38,684 nt of DNA, from assembly GCA_937951345.1 (NCBI GenBank), contig CALFCF010000072.1, positions 1-38,684 on the forward strand, read 5' to 3'. Of the stretch, positions 7,194 to 14,923 are shown one piece after another. A program made the translations under genes and the position numbers. Below the pieces are notes generated by a model. It ran no database searches. It had not been told where the DNA came from and was given only the letters and a program-made list of their open reading frames with translations. This DNA comes from an uncultured Granulosicoccaceae bacterium (GTDB taxonomy: Bacteria > Pseudomonadota > Gammaproteobacteria > Granulosicoccales > Granulosicoccaceae). Every line of letters starts with the position of its first letter. Position 1 is the first letter of the stretch.

Positions 7194-8840
7194 TCAAGAA
7201 GCTAGGGTGGTGTTGTCCTCATGCAAAAGCACATTGAGGATTGAATGATTAAGTGAATAATCGACAGGAAGATCTATTACATGCATACCGTGCGTTGATA
7301 TTGCTGTTTGTAGAGTTTCATTGAATTCTTCGCTGGACTCCGGTCTATAACCTTTTGCACCGAAGCTGTTGGCGTATTGAACATAGTCGGGATTTTTGAA
7401 ATCCAATCCGAAAATGTCAAATCCCATGCCTTCTTGCTTCCATTTAATCATGCCGTAGGAAGAGTCGTTTAATATTATCGCTATCAGATGCAGGTCCATT
7501 CTGACTGCAGTCTCCAGTTCCTGAGAGTTCATCAGAAACCCGCCATCACCGTTGATCGACACAACGGTACGCTCAGGATGGAGTTGCTTGGCTGCCATCG
7601 CCGACGGTAGCCCTGCACCCATGGTTGCCAACGCATTATCGAGTAACAGTGTGTTGGGTTCGTAACACTTGTAATTGCGCGCAAACCAGATTTTGTAGAC
7701 GCCGTTGTCGAGCGTAACAATATCCTCAGGTGACAAATTCTCTCTCAGTACCTTAACCAGTCGTTGCGGCAGCATTGGGAAACGTTCGTCGTCAAAGTAT
7801 TTGCTAACGCGCGAATCAACTTCCATGCGGACTTGTTCAAATTCAGTAAACTCGCGCGCTGGGCTGTTGACTAAGCTGTCGGTAATTTCCCATATTGACG
7901 CTGATATATCGCCGACGACGTTCAGTTGCGGGAAGTAGACATCATCGACTTCAGCGGGAAAGAAATTTACATGAATCACTTTCATCCCACCTCGTTCCAT
8001 AAAAAACGGTGGTTTCTCTATAACATCATGTCCAACGTTGATCACAAGGTCAGCCTGGTCGATTGCCCGGTGCAAAAAATCATGGTCAGATAGTGCTGCT
8101 GTGCCTAAAAACTTCGAATTACGCTCGTCGATGACACCTTTACCCATTTGTGTGTTGAAGAAGTAGATGCCGGTTTGCTCTACGAAACGAGTAAGTGCTT
8201 TGCTTGCACGTTTGCGATTAGCACCGGCGCCAATAAGTAATAGTGGTCGTTTGGCCGTGCTTATCATGTCGACAGCCTGCGCTATCGACTTTTCGTCAGG
8301 GCGAGGTCGGCGATGATCCACCAGATCAAAAACCTCCGCATCCGCCTGTTCCTCAGCGATATCTTCGGGTAATTCCAGATAACACGCACCCGGTCGCTCA
8401 GCCTTCGCCAATCGGAAAGCTTCGCGCACCTTGCTAGGTACGGTATTTCCATCAACAATCTGAGTAGAATATTTAGTAATCGGACGCATCAGGTCAACAA
8501 CATCAACAATCTGAAACCGCCCCTGCTTACTTTTACGGATAGGTTTCTGACCACCGAGCATAATCATCGGCATGGCACCCAGCTGTGCATATGCCGCAGC
8601 GGTCACAAAATTCGTTGCACCTGGCCCCAGTGTTGACAGGCAAACACCGGGTTGGCCGGTAAGACGGCCGTAGGTAGCTGCCATGAAACCAGCGGCTTGT
8701 TCGTGCCGGGTCAGAATTAACTCAATTGTTGAATCCTTGAGCGAGTTCAGAAAGTCAAGATTTTCCTCACCAGGAATACCGTAAATATACTTAACGCCTT
8801 CATTCTCGAGCGCTTTGACGAACAGATCTGAAGTTTTCAT
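7194..8840 (-). CDS. Acetolactate synthase-type thiamine diphosphate enzyme (large subunit, stand-alone)
   Basis: This is a 548-residue ThDP-dependent enzyme of the acetohydroxyacid synthase/AlsS group, which condenses two pyruvates to acetolactate. The N-terminal PYR domain has GVKYIYGIPGEEN and the catalytic Glu47 in TRHEQAAGFMA, then GVCLSTLGPGATN. The middle domain has LLLIGAGANRKRASKAL. The C-terminal PP domain has the ThDP/Mg motif NGDGGFLMNSQELETAVR ending in ILND about 28 residues later. No small regulatory subunit gene is adjacent, which favours a catabolic or specialised role over branched-chain amino acid synthesis. AGGA lies 9 nt before the ATG. The gene is convergent with the photolyase-domain gene and divergent from the TVP38-type gene. 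Confidence 0.9.
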   Translation of the reverse strand: MKTSDLFVKALENEGVKYIYGIPGEENLDFLNSLKDSTIELILTRHEQAAGFMAATYGRLTGQPGVCLSTLGPGATNFVTAAAYAQLGAMPMIMLGGQKPIRKSKQGRFQIVDVVDLMRPITKYSTQIVDGNTVPSKVREAFRLAKAERPGACYLELPEDIAEEQADAEVFDLVDHRRPRPDEKSIAQAVDMISTAKRPLLLIGAGANRKRASKALTRFVEQTGIYFFNTQMGKGVIDERNSKFLGTAALSDHDFLHRAIDQADLVINVGHDVIEKPPFFMERGGMKVIHVNFFPAEVDDVYFPQLNVVGDISASIWEITDSLVNSPAREFTEFEQVRMEVDSRVSKYFDDERFPMLPQRLVKVLRENLSPEDIVTLDNGVYKIWFARNYKCYEPNTLLLDNALATMGAGLPSAMAAKQLHPERTVVSINGDGGFLMNSQELETAVRMDLHLIAIILNDSSYGMIKWKQEGMGFDIFGLDFKNPDYVQYANSFGAKGYRPESSEEFNETLQTAISTHGMHVIDLPVDYSLNHSILNVLLHEDNTTLAS

Positions 8841-9037
8841 GTCTATATATCCTGATGCGGGCGCTACTGATTTGCAGTGTGAGCCCGTCGTGTGCCTTTA
8901 TGGCGTCTGCTGTTTTTGGCTGAGTTACGTTCTGTGAGCGTTATACATGACAGAGATAGCGTTGATGATACCCTTGCAAAGACAACATAGTGATGACAGG
9001 TTTAGCCTGCGCGTCAGAAACTGATTCCAGTTGAACA

Positions 9038-9727
9038 TTGAAAAAGCGCAAATACAAAATATTCTGGAGTTTCATAGCAATAGTGCCTCTTATAGCGCTG
9101 CTACTGCTTGCCCAACAACTATTCAACGGGCTTGGGCTTGATCCGGATGAACTGGCATTACAAGCAGCTGCGCAACCGTCCGGCGTCTTACTGATTTGGT
9201 TCCTGGGTGCTGTGCTTTTCACAGCCCTTGGTTTGCCCCGTCAATTGGTCGCATTTGTGTGTGGCTATGTGTTCGGATTATGGCAAGGAGTAGTAGTATC
9301 CCTGATTGCTGCGTTGTTAGGCTGTATGTTCGCCTACTATGTCGCAAGGCAATTTTTGTCGCCATGGATCGCCCGTCGATATAAAAAATTTATCCAAATG
9401 CTTGAGAGTTTTGTCAGGCATGACGTTTTTATGAAGGTGATTGTTATCCGGCTTCAACCATTCGGCACGAACCTGTTGACCAATGTGTGCGCTGGCGTAT
9501 CTCGAGTGAAACCGGTGAGCTTTTTCAGTGCCAGTGCGGTGGGTTACGTGCCGCAAATGCTGGTATTCGCACTTGCCGGTGACGGCATTCGTCTGGGCGA
9601 AAACTCGCGTCTGCTAATCAGTGGCGCATTATTAGTGGTGTCTCTTATTCTTGCCGGGTGGTTGTGGCAGCGTCATCGTGCGCGTCAGACGATAGCCGCG
9701 CCTGATACATTGCCGGATCAGGGGTAA
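9038..9727 (+). CDS. TVP38/TMEM64 (VTT-domain) family membrane protein
   Basis: This 229-residue integral inner-membrane protein begins with a basic MKKRKYK and a first transmembrane helix. The VTT/SNARE-associated domain spans about residues 50-200. It shows the re-entrant-type segments LGLPRQLVAFVCGYVFGLWQ and GVSRVKPVSFFSASAVGYVP, with RLQPFGTNLLTN between them. The family includes DedA-like proteins linked to lipid scrambling or proton-dependent envelope homeostasis; the substrate here is unknown. The start is a TTG directly after an in-frame stop, with no better ATG and no clear ribosome-binding site. It is divergent from the acetolactate synthase-type gene across about 200 bp. Confidence 0.85.
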   Translation: MKKRKYKIFWSFIAIVPLIALLLLAQQLFNGLGLDPDELALQAAAQPSGVLLIWFLGAVLFTALGLPRQLVAFVCGYVFGLWQGVVVSLIAALLGCMFAYYVARQFLSPWIARRYKKFIQMLESFVRHDVFMKVIVIRLQPFGTNLLTNVCAGVSRVKPVSFFSASAVGYVPQMLVFALAGDGIRLGENSRLLISGALLVVSLILAGWLWQRHRARQTIAAPDTLPDQG

Positions 9728-9802
9728 TGCTTTGCGAGTCTGTCACTGATTTAATGCTCGCGAAGCCTTGGCTGCACTTTTTTTCTGAAGAACTGTTGCG
9801 TT

Positions 9803-10747
9803 TCAGTTCGTGTGTTCCGAAGAAATATGTGCCTGCTCAAGTAGCCATTCGCAGAACCTAGCCACCTTCGGTTTGTCAGCGTGTTTGGCCAGTGTGATCA
9901 TGTAGTAAGCGTGATCAAGCGGAAGACGAAGATCAAACGGGGCCACCAACCGTCCCGCTTCGATATCATCGTTTGCCAGCGCATCCAGTGTGTAGACGAC
10001 TCCTTGCCCATCCACTGCGGCAGCTAATGCCATACTGACTGAATTGAACGAGATTCCGTGCTCCGCATCTATGCCTTCAACACCCGCAGCTTCAAGCCAT
10101 TTATCCCAGGACGGGCGGCCTTCATAGGGCGTTGCATCATGCAAAAGTGTCTGGTGACGAAGATCGTCAGGTGTATTCAGCGGGTGTTCACCCGTCAGCA
10201 GGCGCGGGCTACACAGGGGTATTGCAGATACTTCAAACAACTTATCAACTTTCAGCTCGGCATAGTCACCCTGACCGAAGCGTATGGCTACATCGATCAA
10301 CCCGTGTTTGAATTTCTCGATGTGCAAAGAGTCTGTTGCTCCGCTATCAATCAAACTCCGGTCAGCCGATATATCCAGATCAATACCCGGATTTGCCTGT
10401 GTGAATTCTGCTAGCCGTGGCACGAGCCACTTGGCGGCAAATGATGGGGAGCTCCAGACCGTTAGCGTGGAATCATCATCTTCTGATCTCATCGCCTGCA
10501 CGGCTTCAGTGAGGCAGTTAAAGCCTTCCGTCACCTTAGCCAACCCGCGTGTGCCAGCGCGCGTCAATGTGATTTGACGACTTTGTCGATGGAACAGTTT
10601 GACATCCAGTGTTTCCTCCAGCGATTTGATCTGCTGACTTATTGCCGCTGGCGTGACAAACAATTCTTCCGCAGCTGCCTTGAAGCTTTTATGCCTGGCA
10701 GCGGCTTCGAACGCACGAAGGGCGTTAAGCGGAAGGTTATCACTCAT
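9803..10747 (-). CDS. LysR-family transcriptional regulator, GcvA-like
   Basis: The 314-residue product has an N-terminal winged helix-turn-helix (LNALRAFEAAARHKSFKAAA, LFVTPAAISQQIKSLEE, FHRQSRQITLTRAG) and a C-terminal periplasmic-binding-protein-like effector domain. The RAFEAAARH start and the LTVWSSPSFAAKWLVPRLAEF hinge are typical of the GcvA/AmpR-like LysR subgroup. I chose the ATG at 10747, giving MSDNLPLNALRAF, because regulators of this group start there; the frame is open a further 33 codons upstream to 10846. A 31-bp palindrome with a T-N11-A core lies 184 bp upstream and could be its own operator or one for the gene at 11345. The effector is unknown. Confidence 0.92.
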   Translation of the reverse strand: MSDNLPLNALRAFEAAARHKSFKAAAEELFVTPAAISQQIKSLEETLDVKLFHRQSRQITLTRAGTRGLAKVTEGFNCLTEAVQAMRSEDDDSTLTVWSSPSFAAKWLVPRLAEFTQANPGIDLDISADRSLIDSGATDSLHIEKFKHGLIDVAIRFGQGDYAELKVDKLFEVSAIPLCSPRLLTGEHPLNTPDDLRHQTLLHDATPYEGRPSWDKWLEAAGVEGIDAEHGISFNSVSMALAAAVDGQGVVYTLDALANDDIEAGRLVAPFDLRLPLDHAYYMITLAKHADKPKVARFCEWLLEQAHISSEHTN

Positions 10748-10930
10748 AATTTGTATTGACGATTGGGGTAAATGGCCGCCTGAGATCTTCTCATTGATGC
10801 GTCCAAGACAAGAGTTGCCGAGCATTAATACGCATTGAAAAACCACTGGAATTAATTCAATCGGCTTACCGCTGCACAGCAGTTACTTCTTTTATTACGT
10901 AGTATCCTGTAATAACGATGACATGTAAGT

Positions 10931-10961
10931 CAGTACAGTTAAGAAATTCTTAACTGTACTG
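10931..10961. promoter_or_regulatory. 31-bp perfect palindrome, candidate LysR-type operator
   Basis: The arms CAGTACAGTTAAGAA (10931-10945) and TTCTTAACTGTACTG (10947-10961) are perfect reverse complements around a single A. The core contains T-N11-A, the pattern preferred by LysR-type regulators. It is centred about 65 bp upstream of the start site predicted from the promoter at 10976-11004, the classical LysR recognition position. A transcribed hairpin is an alternative, but no T tract follows. Confidence 0.6.
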
Positions 10962-10975
10962 TAAATTAAACTCGT

Positions 10976-11004
10976 TTGTCCGGCAAGGTTGATCTGTCTA
11001 ATAT
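10976..11004 (+). promoter_or_regulatory. Candidate sigma-70 promoter
   Basis: TTGTCC at 10976-10981, a 17-bp spacer and TAATAT at 10999-11004 make a plausible housekeeping promoter, with transcription starting near 11011. It lies immediately downstream of the palindrome. It could drive the OmpA-family gene at 11345 or a short RNA ending at the hairpin at 11096. Confidence 0.5.
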
Positions 11005-11095
11005 TTCTGCCATCGACGGGGTAAAGCGTTTCGATTTTTGAGCGAATAGCCCTTCCGATCCTCCTCCAAGTGGTATTTTAGGCAGTGAGCCACCT

Positions 11096-11120
11096 TCACC
11101 ATGGATGGTGAGATTTTTTT
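11096..11120 (+). terminator. Candidate intrinsic terminator or attenuator
   Basis: A TCACC/GGTGA stem with a 6-nt loop is followed by GA and seven T residues. The stem is short. No plus-strand gene ends upstream, so it would terminate either a roughly 110-nt RNA from the promoter at 10976 or the leader of the gene at 11345. Confidence 0.45.
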
Positions 11121-11344
11121 CCTATTCTATTCCTCTGCATTCGATCGATCTGTATCCATACGGTGATGCGTTGATCTCTGCGTTATATTGCGGCCGTCTT
11201 GCTGCGCACGTGCACGCACTCGCTCTATCTTATAGCCTCACTATATATACGTGTCGTGCACTTGATATGACCGGCGTCGGAAGAAAGATATTGCTGGAGA
11301 GGTTTTTGCAACAGCCGGTTATCTTTCACACTTCTGTTCATGCA

Positions 11345-12553
11345 ATGTTCTTCGCTCTGAAGCTGCAAATTCCAACGGGTATCAAAATACTGTCATGGGT
11401 GCTGATCGTATCAGCTGCCTTGACTGGCTGCGGCGTGTTTGGCTGGATCGAAAGTCCAACTGATGCAGGTGCTGACGGAGGCAATCGCGGCTTTTATGCG
11501 AGCGTTGGCGGTTCGTTCTCCAATCTTGAACCGGATACATCCGATAGCACGGTTTTCTCTGTTGTTGATAGTAACGATAGCGGTTTCAACACCGGAGTGG
11601 GGCGTGATTTACGCTCGCGCCTTTCGGCAGAATTGCGCCTTGGCCGTCTCGGTGCTGCTCAATTGAGTCCACCTGAATCTGTTGAGTACTCTTTCGTTGA
11701 CGTTTCTGGTGTTTATTATCCGTTAGGCGATACGCAAGCCGTAAATCGCCGCGAAGGGTTGTTGCCATTTGTTCGTGGTGGTGTCACTCGTATGATTCAC
11801 GACTCGACAGTTCTTTTAGAACAGGAAGATAACTTTTTTATTATTGCAGGGCTCGGTATCGACTATTTGTTCAGCAGTAACCTGGGAGTTCGAGCGGAAT
11901 TCAATCTACATGACACTGATGCCCGGGCTGCTCATTTTGGTATCGTCTATCGCTTTGGTGGCCGTGATCAAAACTATGTGCCTCCCGGTGCACAAGCGGA
12001 TGATAGACAAACAGCCGGCATCAGCCGGGACAGAAATATTCCTGAAAGCCAAACCCGTTCAGAGAGTCGACCGACGCGCCCACCGGTATTCCGTCCGCAG
12101 AGTAATGCGCCACCGGTAACTAACCCGACGCAAACCACGAATGACTCTGCCGTTATCGTTCAGACACCGGTTGAGAGGCAGCCACAAATTGCCCCGATAC
12201 CGGTGCAGCCAACACTGCTGTCGAATGGTGTGTTGGCGGGTGTCGAATTTGCGCAGTCTTCTGCGCGACTCGACAGACAAGCGCAACAGACACTAAGTCA
12301 GCTTGCTTCTGAGTTACGAAGAAACCCGACAACTCGTATTGAGATTCAGTCGCATACCGATGGGTCGCGCTCCCCGGAGTTTGCAATGACCCTGGCGCGG
12401 GCGCGTGTCAGGGAAATTGGTCGCTTTTTGATTGGGCAAGGTGTGCCGGTCACACAACTTGCCGCCAGAGCATTCGGTGATCAGAGGCCGCTTGTTTCAA
12501 ACCCTCGGTCACCACTAAATAATCGAACAGAAGTACTGGTAATCACGCGTTAG
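11345..12553 (+). CDS. OmpA-family lipoprotein with N-terminal beta-barrel-like domain
   Basis: From the ATG at 11345 the product is 402 residues. It has a lipoprotein signal ending in ALTGC (Cys29), then an outer-membrane beta-barrel-like region of about 160 residues (GFYASVGGSFSNLEP, RSRLSAELRLGRLG, LGVRAEFNLHDTDARAAHFG, IVYRFG). A Pro/Thr/Gln-rich linker follows, then a C-terminal OmpA peptidoglycan-binding domain (GVEFAQSSARLDRQA, IQSHTDGSRSPEFAMTLARA, LNNRTEVLV). The frame is open upstream to 11105, but that extension has no signal-like character and would overlap a terminator-like hairpin. Its barrel and OmpA parts resemble those in the products of 28599-30488 and 34755-35888, so it is one of three paralogues here. 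It probably sits in the outer membrane and tethers to the cell wall. Confidence 0.8.
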   Translation: MFFALKLQIPTGIKILSWVLIVSAALTGCGVFGWIESPTDAGADGGNRGFYASVGGSFSNLEPDTSDSTVFSVVDSNDSGFNTGVGRDLRSRLSAELRLGRLGAAQLSPPESVEYSFVDVSGVYYPLGDTQAVNRREGLLPFVRGGVTRMIHDSTVLLEQEDNFFIIAGLGIDYLFSSNLGVRAEFNLHDTDARAAHFGIVYRFGGRDQNYVPPGAQADDRQTAGISRDRNIPESQTRSESRPTRPPVFRPQSNAPPVTNPTQTTNDSAVIVQTPVERQPQIAPIPVQPTLLSNGVLAGVEFAQSSARLDRQAQQTLSQLASELRRNPTTRIEIQSHTDGSRSPEFAMTLARARVREIGRFLIGQGVPVTQLAARAFGDQRPLVSNPRSPLNNRTEVLVITR

Positions 12554-12734
12554 AACAAGCCGAGGTAGTCGGTAGGCGTGCTGTCGTTGTTGCTGTACTA
12601 TGCTCAGCGATTTTGCGTTCCTGCTCTTGGCTGAAATAAATGACCTTCTCTGACATCGAAACTGTGTCGATGTCCCCATCTGGTCCATCTGGTCCATCTG
12701 CTCCATCGGCTTGACGCAAATCAAACGCTTTCAT
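12543..12734 (-). CDS. Possible small protein with collagen-like GPD segment
   Basis: A 63-codon frame on the minus strand starts at an ATG at 12734, with GGAG about 13 nt upstream. It encodes MKAFDLRQADGADGPDGPDG, then a more ordinary stretch SEKVIYFSQEQERKIAEHST. A 9-bp repeat (ATCTGGTCC on the plus strand near 12670-12690) creates the GPDGPDG. It overlaps the end of the converging gene by 11 bp. No family is recognised and it may not be expressed. Confidence 0.25.
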   Translation of the reverse strand: MKAFDLRQADGADGPDGPDGDIDTVSMSEKVIYFSQEQERKIAEHSTATTTARLPTTSACSNA

Positions 12735-13018
12735 CTGATATTTCACTCTCCAAATTTGAAATTTCTTTCTGCATGGTCTGTAGATTATCCGTCTGCACCG
12801 CATTCGCTCTATTCAAAAACCAAACTTTAGTGCAGGAAAGAGAATTTTCTTTCCTCTGTGTGCCAATCCTCAAGACGTCTGAGAATTAGTCGACAAGGTA
12901 TGTACAGGAAGTACGCAAAAAACCGCCTGTCGAGTTTGCGGTTGTTGCGATTGATTGATGCTGTCCGGATTTTGAGCGGTTTTGCGTTGCAAAATCGGGC
13001 ATTGAAAAAACTAATACG
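12735..13018. other. Leader region upstream of the four-gene surface operon
   Basis: No gene is supported here. Small inverted repeats are present, such as TTTTGC-GTT-GCAAAA near 12980-12995. The region must carry the promoter of the operon that begins at 13019, but no convincing -35/-10 pair or known riboswitch was recognised. Confidence 0.4.
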
Positions 13019-14902
13019 TTGAGCACATACAGTTACATAAAACCGTGTCATCTCGGTTCATTGCAATCGCGCACCGCTGTCAAGCGGTGTCGATGGTTGC
13101 GTTGTGCCTGGGTGACATTGCTGATGGTTTTGTCGGTTCCTGCGATAGCCATCGAAATAACAAGCTACATGGAAGTCCAACTCGTCAAAAATGTTTCAAC
13201 CACCTGGCAGACAGTGAGTCTTGATAATAGTTACGGCGATGCGATTGTTGTGTGTACGTACAACCTTACTGCATTCTCTGCAGCGCACCCACCTGCAGTA
13301 ACCCGGATTCGAAACATTACAGCGACAAGTTTTGACTTGCGTATTCAGGGATGGGAAGACTCGGCAGCGACTGCCAACGATGTGCATTGCCTTATTGTCG
13401 ATGAGGGCGCACACACATTGCCTGATGGACGCGATATCGAAGCACACAAAGTTGTTTCTGATCAGACCAATGGCCAGTTTGCAACAGATGGTGACTGGGA
13501 TGTTGCCTTAATGGAGGATGTCTCTGCCAGCATTGTTCATTCTTACACTGATCCGGTGGTCCTGGGTCAAGTGATGTCGTTTAACGATAACCGAGCCAGC
13601 GTTGTTCACGTTACTGATTGCGATAGACGGCAGGATCATCCGTTCCAAAGCGGACAGGCGGATGGTATCTGTGTCGGAAAGCATATTGGCCAGATCCCGT
13701 CGTCACGCGCTGATGAGACTATCGGTTACATCGTTGCCGAAGCGGGCAGTGGCACCGTTAACAACGTTTTCTTTGAGCTGGCTCTTGGTGCTGACGCTAT
13801 CGCCGGTAACGGCAACAATGACAGTTACGGATTGTCTGCAGATCACACAATAGCTGTTCTAACGCAGGCTGCTGTAGATGGTGTTAATGGCTCATGGGCC
13901 GTGTTGTATGGCACAGACCCATTGCCGAACGGCGCAATGTTTTTACAGGTTGATGAGGAAGTGTTTGTCGATGATACGACTCGCAATCACACCAATGAAC
14001 CCGTCTACTATTGGGCTTTTGCAGCTGCAGAGATAACTCTTGAGAAACAGGTAGTCAACGATCACAACGGAACGCTAACTACTACAGACTTTCAATTGAC
14101 AGCAACTGGTGTTGACACTGCGACTGGCGTTCACGGCGATGACGAAATAACCAAACAGCCGGTGCACCCAGGTGTCTACGTGCTTAGTGAAGTCAATCAG
14201 GCTGGTTACAGCGCATCCGACTGGTCATGCGTTGGTACGAGTGTTGATGGCGGCGATACTATCTCGTTGGCCAGCGGTGACAATGTAGTCTGCACTATTA
14301 CTAATGATGATGATCCGACAGCAGTTTTAACGCTTACCAAGCAGATCGTTAATGACAATGGCGGTAGCGCTGTTGATACAGATTTTACGTTATCGTTTGA
14401 CGATGGTGCCGGCGTTACTGCTAGCGGTGTGTCCGGAAGCGCCTCTGTAACATCCATAGTTGTTCCTCAAGGAAACTACACACTGACAGAAAACAATTTG
14501 GCGGGATATTCGCTGGCCTCGATAAATTGTGATGGCGACGATAGTGATGGTCTCGATGGTCTGAATCTGCTCGCAGGCGAGACAGTCACCTGTGTTTTTG
14601 TCAATGAAGATCAGGGAGTCGATCTGCAAATTGTCAAAATGGTTAGCAATAATGCTCCCAACATCGGCGACACGCTCACGTTTACGCTTTCAGTCACCAA
14701 TAGCGGTCCTGATACCGCAACAAACCTTACGATAACTGATCCACTGCCTGCTGGTTTTTCTTATATTGCTTCATCGATTTCCGGTGGTACGAGTTCAAAT
14801 GACTCCAACCCAAGTGGTTCAGGGTTGCAGTGGTCAGTGGCAAGTCTTTCACCTGGCAGTACCGAGTTACTCACTTTTCAAGCGACAGTGTTGGCGCCTT
14901 AA
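13019..14902 (+). CDS. Surface protein A: possible lectin-like head, SpaA-like domains and an incomplete C-terminal DUF11 domain
   Basis: The product is 627 residues and begins at a TTG with no strong ribosome-binding site; internal starts that still keep the signal peptide are possible. The signal peptide ends near SVPAIA (residue 44). Residues about 45-335 form an unnamed region with internal similarity (TWQTVSLDNSYGDAIVVCTY, AVTRIRNITATSFDLRIQ, ETIGYIVAEAGSG), loosely like jelly-roll or H-type lectin domains. Two SpaA/prealbumin-like domains follow (LEKQVVNDHNG...VCTITNDD and LTKQIVNDNGG...CVFVNED). The last ~95 residues are a DUF11 domain (LQIVKMVSNNAPNIGDTLTF, ITDPLPAGFSY) that stops at LLTFQATVLAP, before the usual final TNTATV strands. 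Those strands appear at the start of the next gene. Likely role: a secreted tip or adhesin subunit (inferred). Confidence 0.85.
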   Translation: MSTYSYIKPCHLGSLQSRTAVKRCRWLRCAWVTLLMVLSVPAIAIEITSYMEVQLVKNVSTTWQTVSLDNSYGDAIVVCTYNLTAFSAAHPPAVTRIRNITATSFDLRIQGWEDSAATANDVHCLIVDEGAHTLPDGRDIEAHKVVSDQTNGQFATDGDWDVALMEDVSASIVHSYTDPVVLGQVMSFNDNRASVVHVTDCDRRQDHPFQSGQADGICVGKHIGQIPSSRADETIGYIVAEAGSGTVNNVFFELALGADAIAGNGNNDSYGLSADHTIAVLTQAAVDGVNGSWAVLYGTDPLPNGAMFLQVDEEVFVDDTTRNHTNEPVYYWAFAAAEITLEKQVVNDHNGTLTTTDFQLTATGVDTATGVHGDDEITKQPVHPGVYVLSEVNQAGYSASDWSCVGTSVDGGDTISLASGDNVVCTITNDDDPTAVLTLTKQIVNDNGGSAVDTDFTLSFDDGAGVTASGVSGSASVTSIVVPQGNYTLTENNLAGYSLASINCDGDDSDGLDGLNLLAGETVTCVFVNEDQGVDLQIVKMVSNNAPNIGDTLTFTLSVTNSGPDTATNLTITDPLPAGFSYIASSISGGTSSNDSNPSGSGLQWSVASLSPGSTELLTFQATVLAP

Positions 14903-14923
14903 GGTGGAATTGAGAGTCAAACT

